Below the pieces are notes generated by a model, which worked only from the letters and a program-made list of their open reading frames with translations, did not search any database and was not told where the DNA came from. DNA of 64,000 nt from an uncultured bacterium (GTDB lineage: Bacteria; Bacillota_I; Bacilli_A; RFN20; CAG-826): the NCBI GenBank assembly GCA_949285455.1, contig CASDXP010000003.1, forward strand, positions 1 through 64,000, in the 5' to 3' direction. Shown in pieces: positions 62,709 through 64,000 of this stretch (position 1 is its first letter; each line of letters starts with the position of its first letter). The position numbers were made by a program, and so were the translations under genes.

Positions 62709-63729
62709 AGATGAACATCGCATCTCCAAAGGAGAAGAAACGATATTTTTCCTCCGTTGCGTGAACGTAAGCTTTCTTCATTAACTCTAGTGAAGAAAAA
62801 GCTGAAACGAGCATCAGTAATGTCGATTTTGGGAGATGAAAATTCGTAATTAAAGCATTTGAAACGAACGGTTTAAAACCAGGTGTAATAAAAATATCTG
62901 TCGCTTCTTTTGTAGAAACAAAACATCCATATTTTTTATAATTAGCCTCTAGTGTACGCATGCTCGTCGTTCCAATTGGAATGATGCGACGATGTTCTTT
63001 TAACGCTAAATTTAAGATTTTTGCGGCACTTTCACTAATTTCATATTGTTCGCTATGCATTTTATGTTCTTCTACTTTAGAAACTTTTACTGGTCTAAAT
63101 GTACCTAATCCAATGTGCAAAGTAATATCGACGATGATGACTCCTTTCTCTTCACATTTCTTAAAAAGATTATCATCGAAATGAAAGCCTGCCGTCGGCG
63201 CGGCGCTACTGCCGCTATGTTTTGCGTAAACTGTCTGATAAGCCCCTTCTTCTTGCTCTTTTTGATGAATGTAAGGAGGTAAGGGTGTTTCTCCTACTTC
63301 TTCTAAAACTTCTAGAAAGATGCCATGATAGTGAAATTTTAAATGTCTAATTCCTTCATCTAAAACTTTTAGACATGTCGCTGTTAACACGTTTTCTTTA
63401 AAGATGATAGTCGAACCAACTTTGATGGCTTTCGCATTCCCACACAAACATTCATAAATATCATCTTCTAGTTGCTTTAATATTAAAACTTCGACATGCG
63501 CGCCTGTCTCGTCTTTGACACCAAATAATCTTGCAGGAATAACTTTCGTATCATTTCTTACTAAGACATCCCCTGGTTTCAAATAATCTAAGATGTCGTA
63601 AAAATGTTTGTCCTCGATCGAATTATCTTCACGGTTCACTAACATAAGACGACACGTTGGGCGATCTTTTAAAGGTGATTGAGCAATTAAAGATTCATCT
63701 AGATAATAATCGAAATCTTTCACGTCCAT
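62701..63729 (-). CDS. queA: S-adenosylmethionine:tRNA ribosyltransferase-isomerase QueA
   Basis: The protein has 342 residues from the ATG at 63729, which has AAAGG upstream and lies right after the tgt stop. Signatures are DFDYYLDESLIAQSPLKDRP at the N-terminus, GDVLVRNDTKVIPARLFG, AAPTAGFHF, THLHIGLGTFRPV-like ITLHIGLGTFRPV and GTTSMRTLE. It adds the epoxycyclopentane group to preQ1-modified tRNA. Confidence 0.95.
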   Translation of the reverse strand: MDVKDFDYYLDESLIAQSPLKDRPTCRLMLVNREDNSIEDKHFYDILDYLKPGDVLVRNDTKVIPARLFGVKDETGAHVEVLILKQLEDDIYECLCGNAKAIKVGSTIIFKENVLTATCLKVLDEGIRHLKFHYHGIFLEVLEEVGETPLPPYIHQKEQEEGAYQTVYAKHSGSSAAPTAGFHFDDNLFKKCEEKGVIIVDITLHIGLGTFRPVKVSKVEEHKMHSEQYEISESAAKILNLALKEHRRIIPIGTTSMRTLEANYKKYGCFVSTKEATDIFITPGFKPFVSNALITNFHLPKSTLLMLVSAFSSLELMKKAYVHATEEKYRFFSFGDAMFIYG

Positions 63730-63730
63730 A

Positions 63731-64000
<270 letters not shown>

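Overview
The window reads as a chromosomal segment from an anaerobic, AT-rich, low-GC Gram-positive bacterium. I infer an uncultured Bacilli/Mollicutes-related gut lineage (RF39/RFN20/Erysipelotrichales-like), with low confidence on the exact group. The ribosomal and RNA polymerase gene orders are those of Firmicutes. The genome encodes [FeFe] hydrogenase, many lipoproteins with short signal peptides, and an RpoB with Asn at the E. coli 526 position, as reported for Mollicutes. TGA is used as a stop codon (for example in the ATGA overlaps of hydC/hydB), so the standard bacterial code applies.

Layout. Positions 1-8310 carry a hemolysin-III-type membrane protein, two M6-like zinc protease lipoproteins, a BspA-type leucine-rich-repeat lipoprotein and a pair of CNNM/CBS transporter-like proteins. 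Positions 8483-18372 carry rplK-rplA-rplJ-rplL-rpoB-rpoC on the minus strand. A zinc/cadmium efflux unit (ArsR regulator plus P1B ATPase, 18788-21239) with its own promoter and terminator separates rplK from nusG-secE-rpmG. Upstream of that run the sigH-like gene, rlmB, an mgtC gene and cysS. Positions 25929-34849 are redox genes: a HAD phosphatase, the three-subunit NAD-linked hydrogenase hydA-hydB-hydC, and preT/preA genes of the NAD-dependent dihydropyrimidine dehydrogenase type with a second preT paralogue.

Positions 34921-39552 form a seven-gene membrane operon (zinc-ribbon/TPR protein, unknown protein, YidD fusion, SPFH-SHOCT protein, three membrane proteins). Its only obvious promoter has a run of nine G residues between the -35 and -10 boxes, a layout known for phase-variable promoters. 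glnA (39962-41302) is divergent from it. Positions 41306-45137 hold an array of paralogous lipoproteins: four genes, five domain copies, one gene broken by a frameshift in its signal peptide. Positions 45197-46662 hold a two-gene toxin-antitoxin-like module (DUF3990-like ADP-ribosyltransferase fold plus probable antitoxin) enclosed by two identical 42-bp stem-loop repeats. This module and the poly-G operon are the most unusual parts of the window.

Positions 46975-61801 are the S10-spc-alpha ribosomal super-operon (rpsJ to rplQ), compact, lacking rpmD, and with charged tails added to several ribosomal proteins. The last 2 kb are the queuosine genes tgt (cut by the window end), queA and queH.

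I could read sequence motifs and signals but could run no similarity search or folding program. Functions of the unknown proteins and all promoter and leader calls are inferences.
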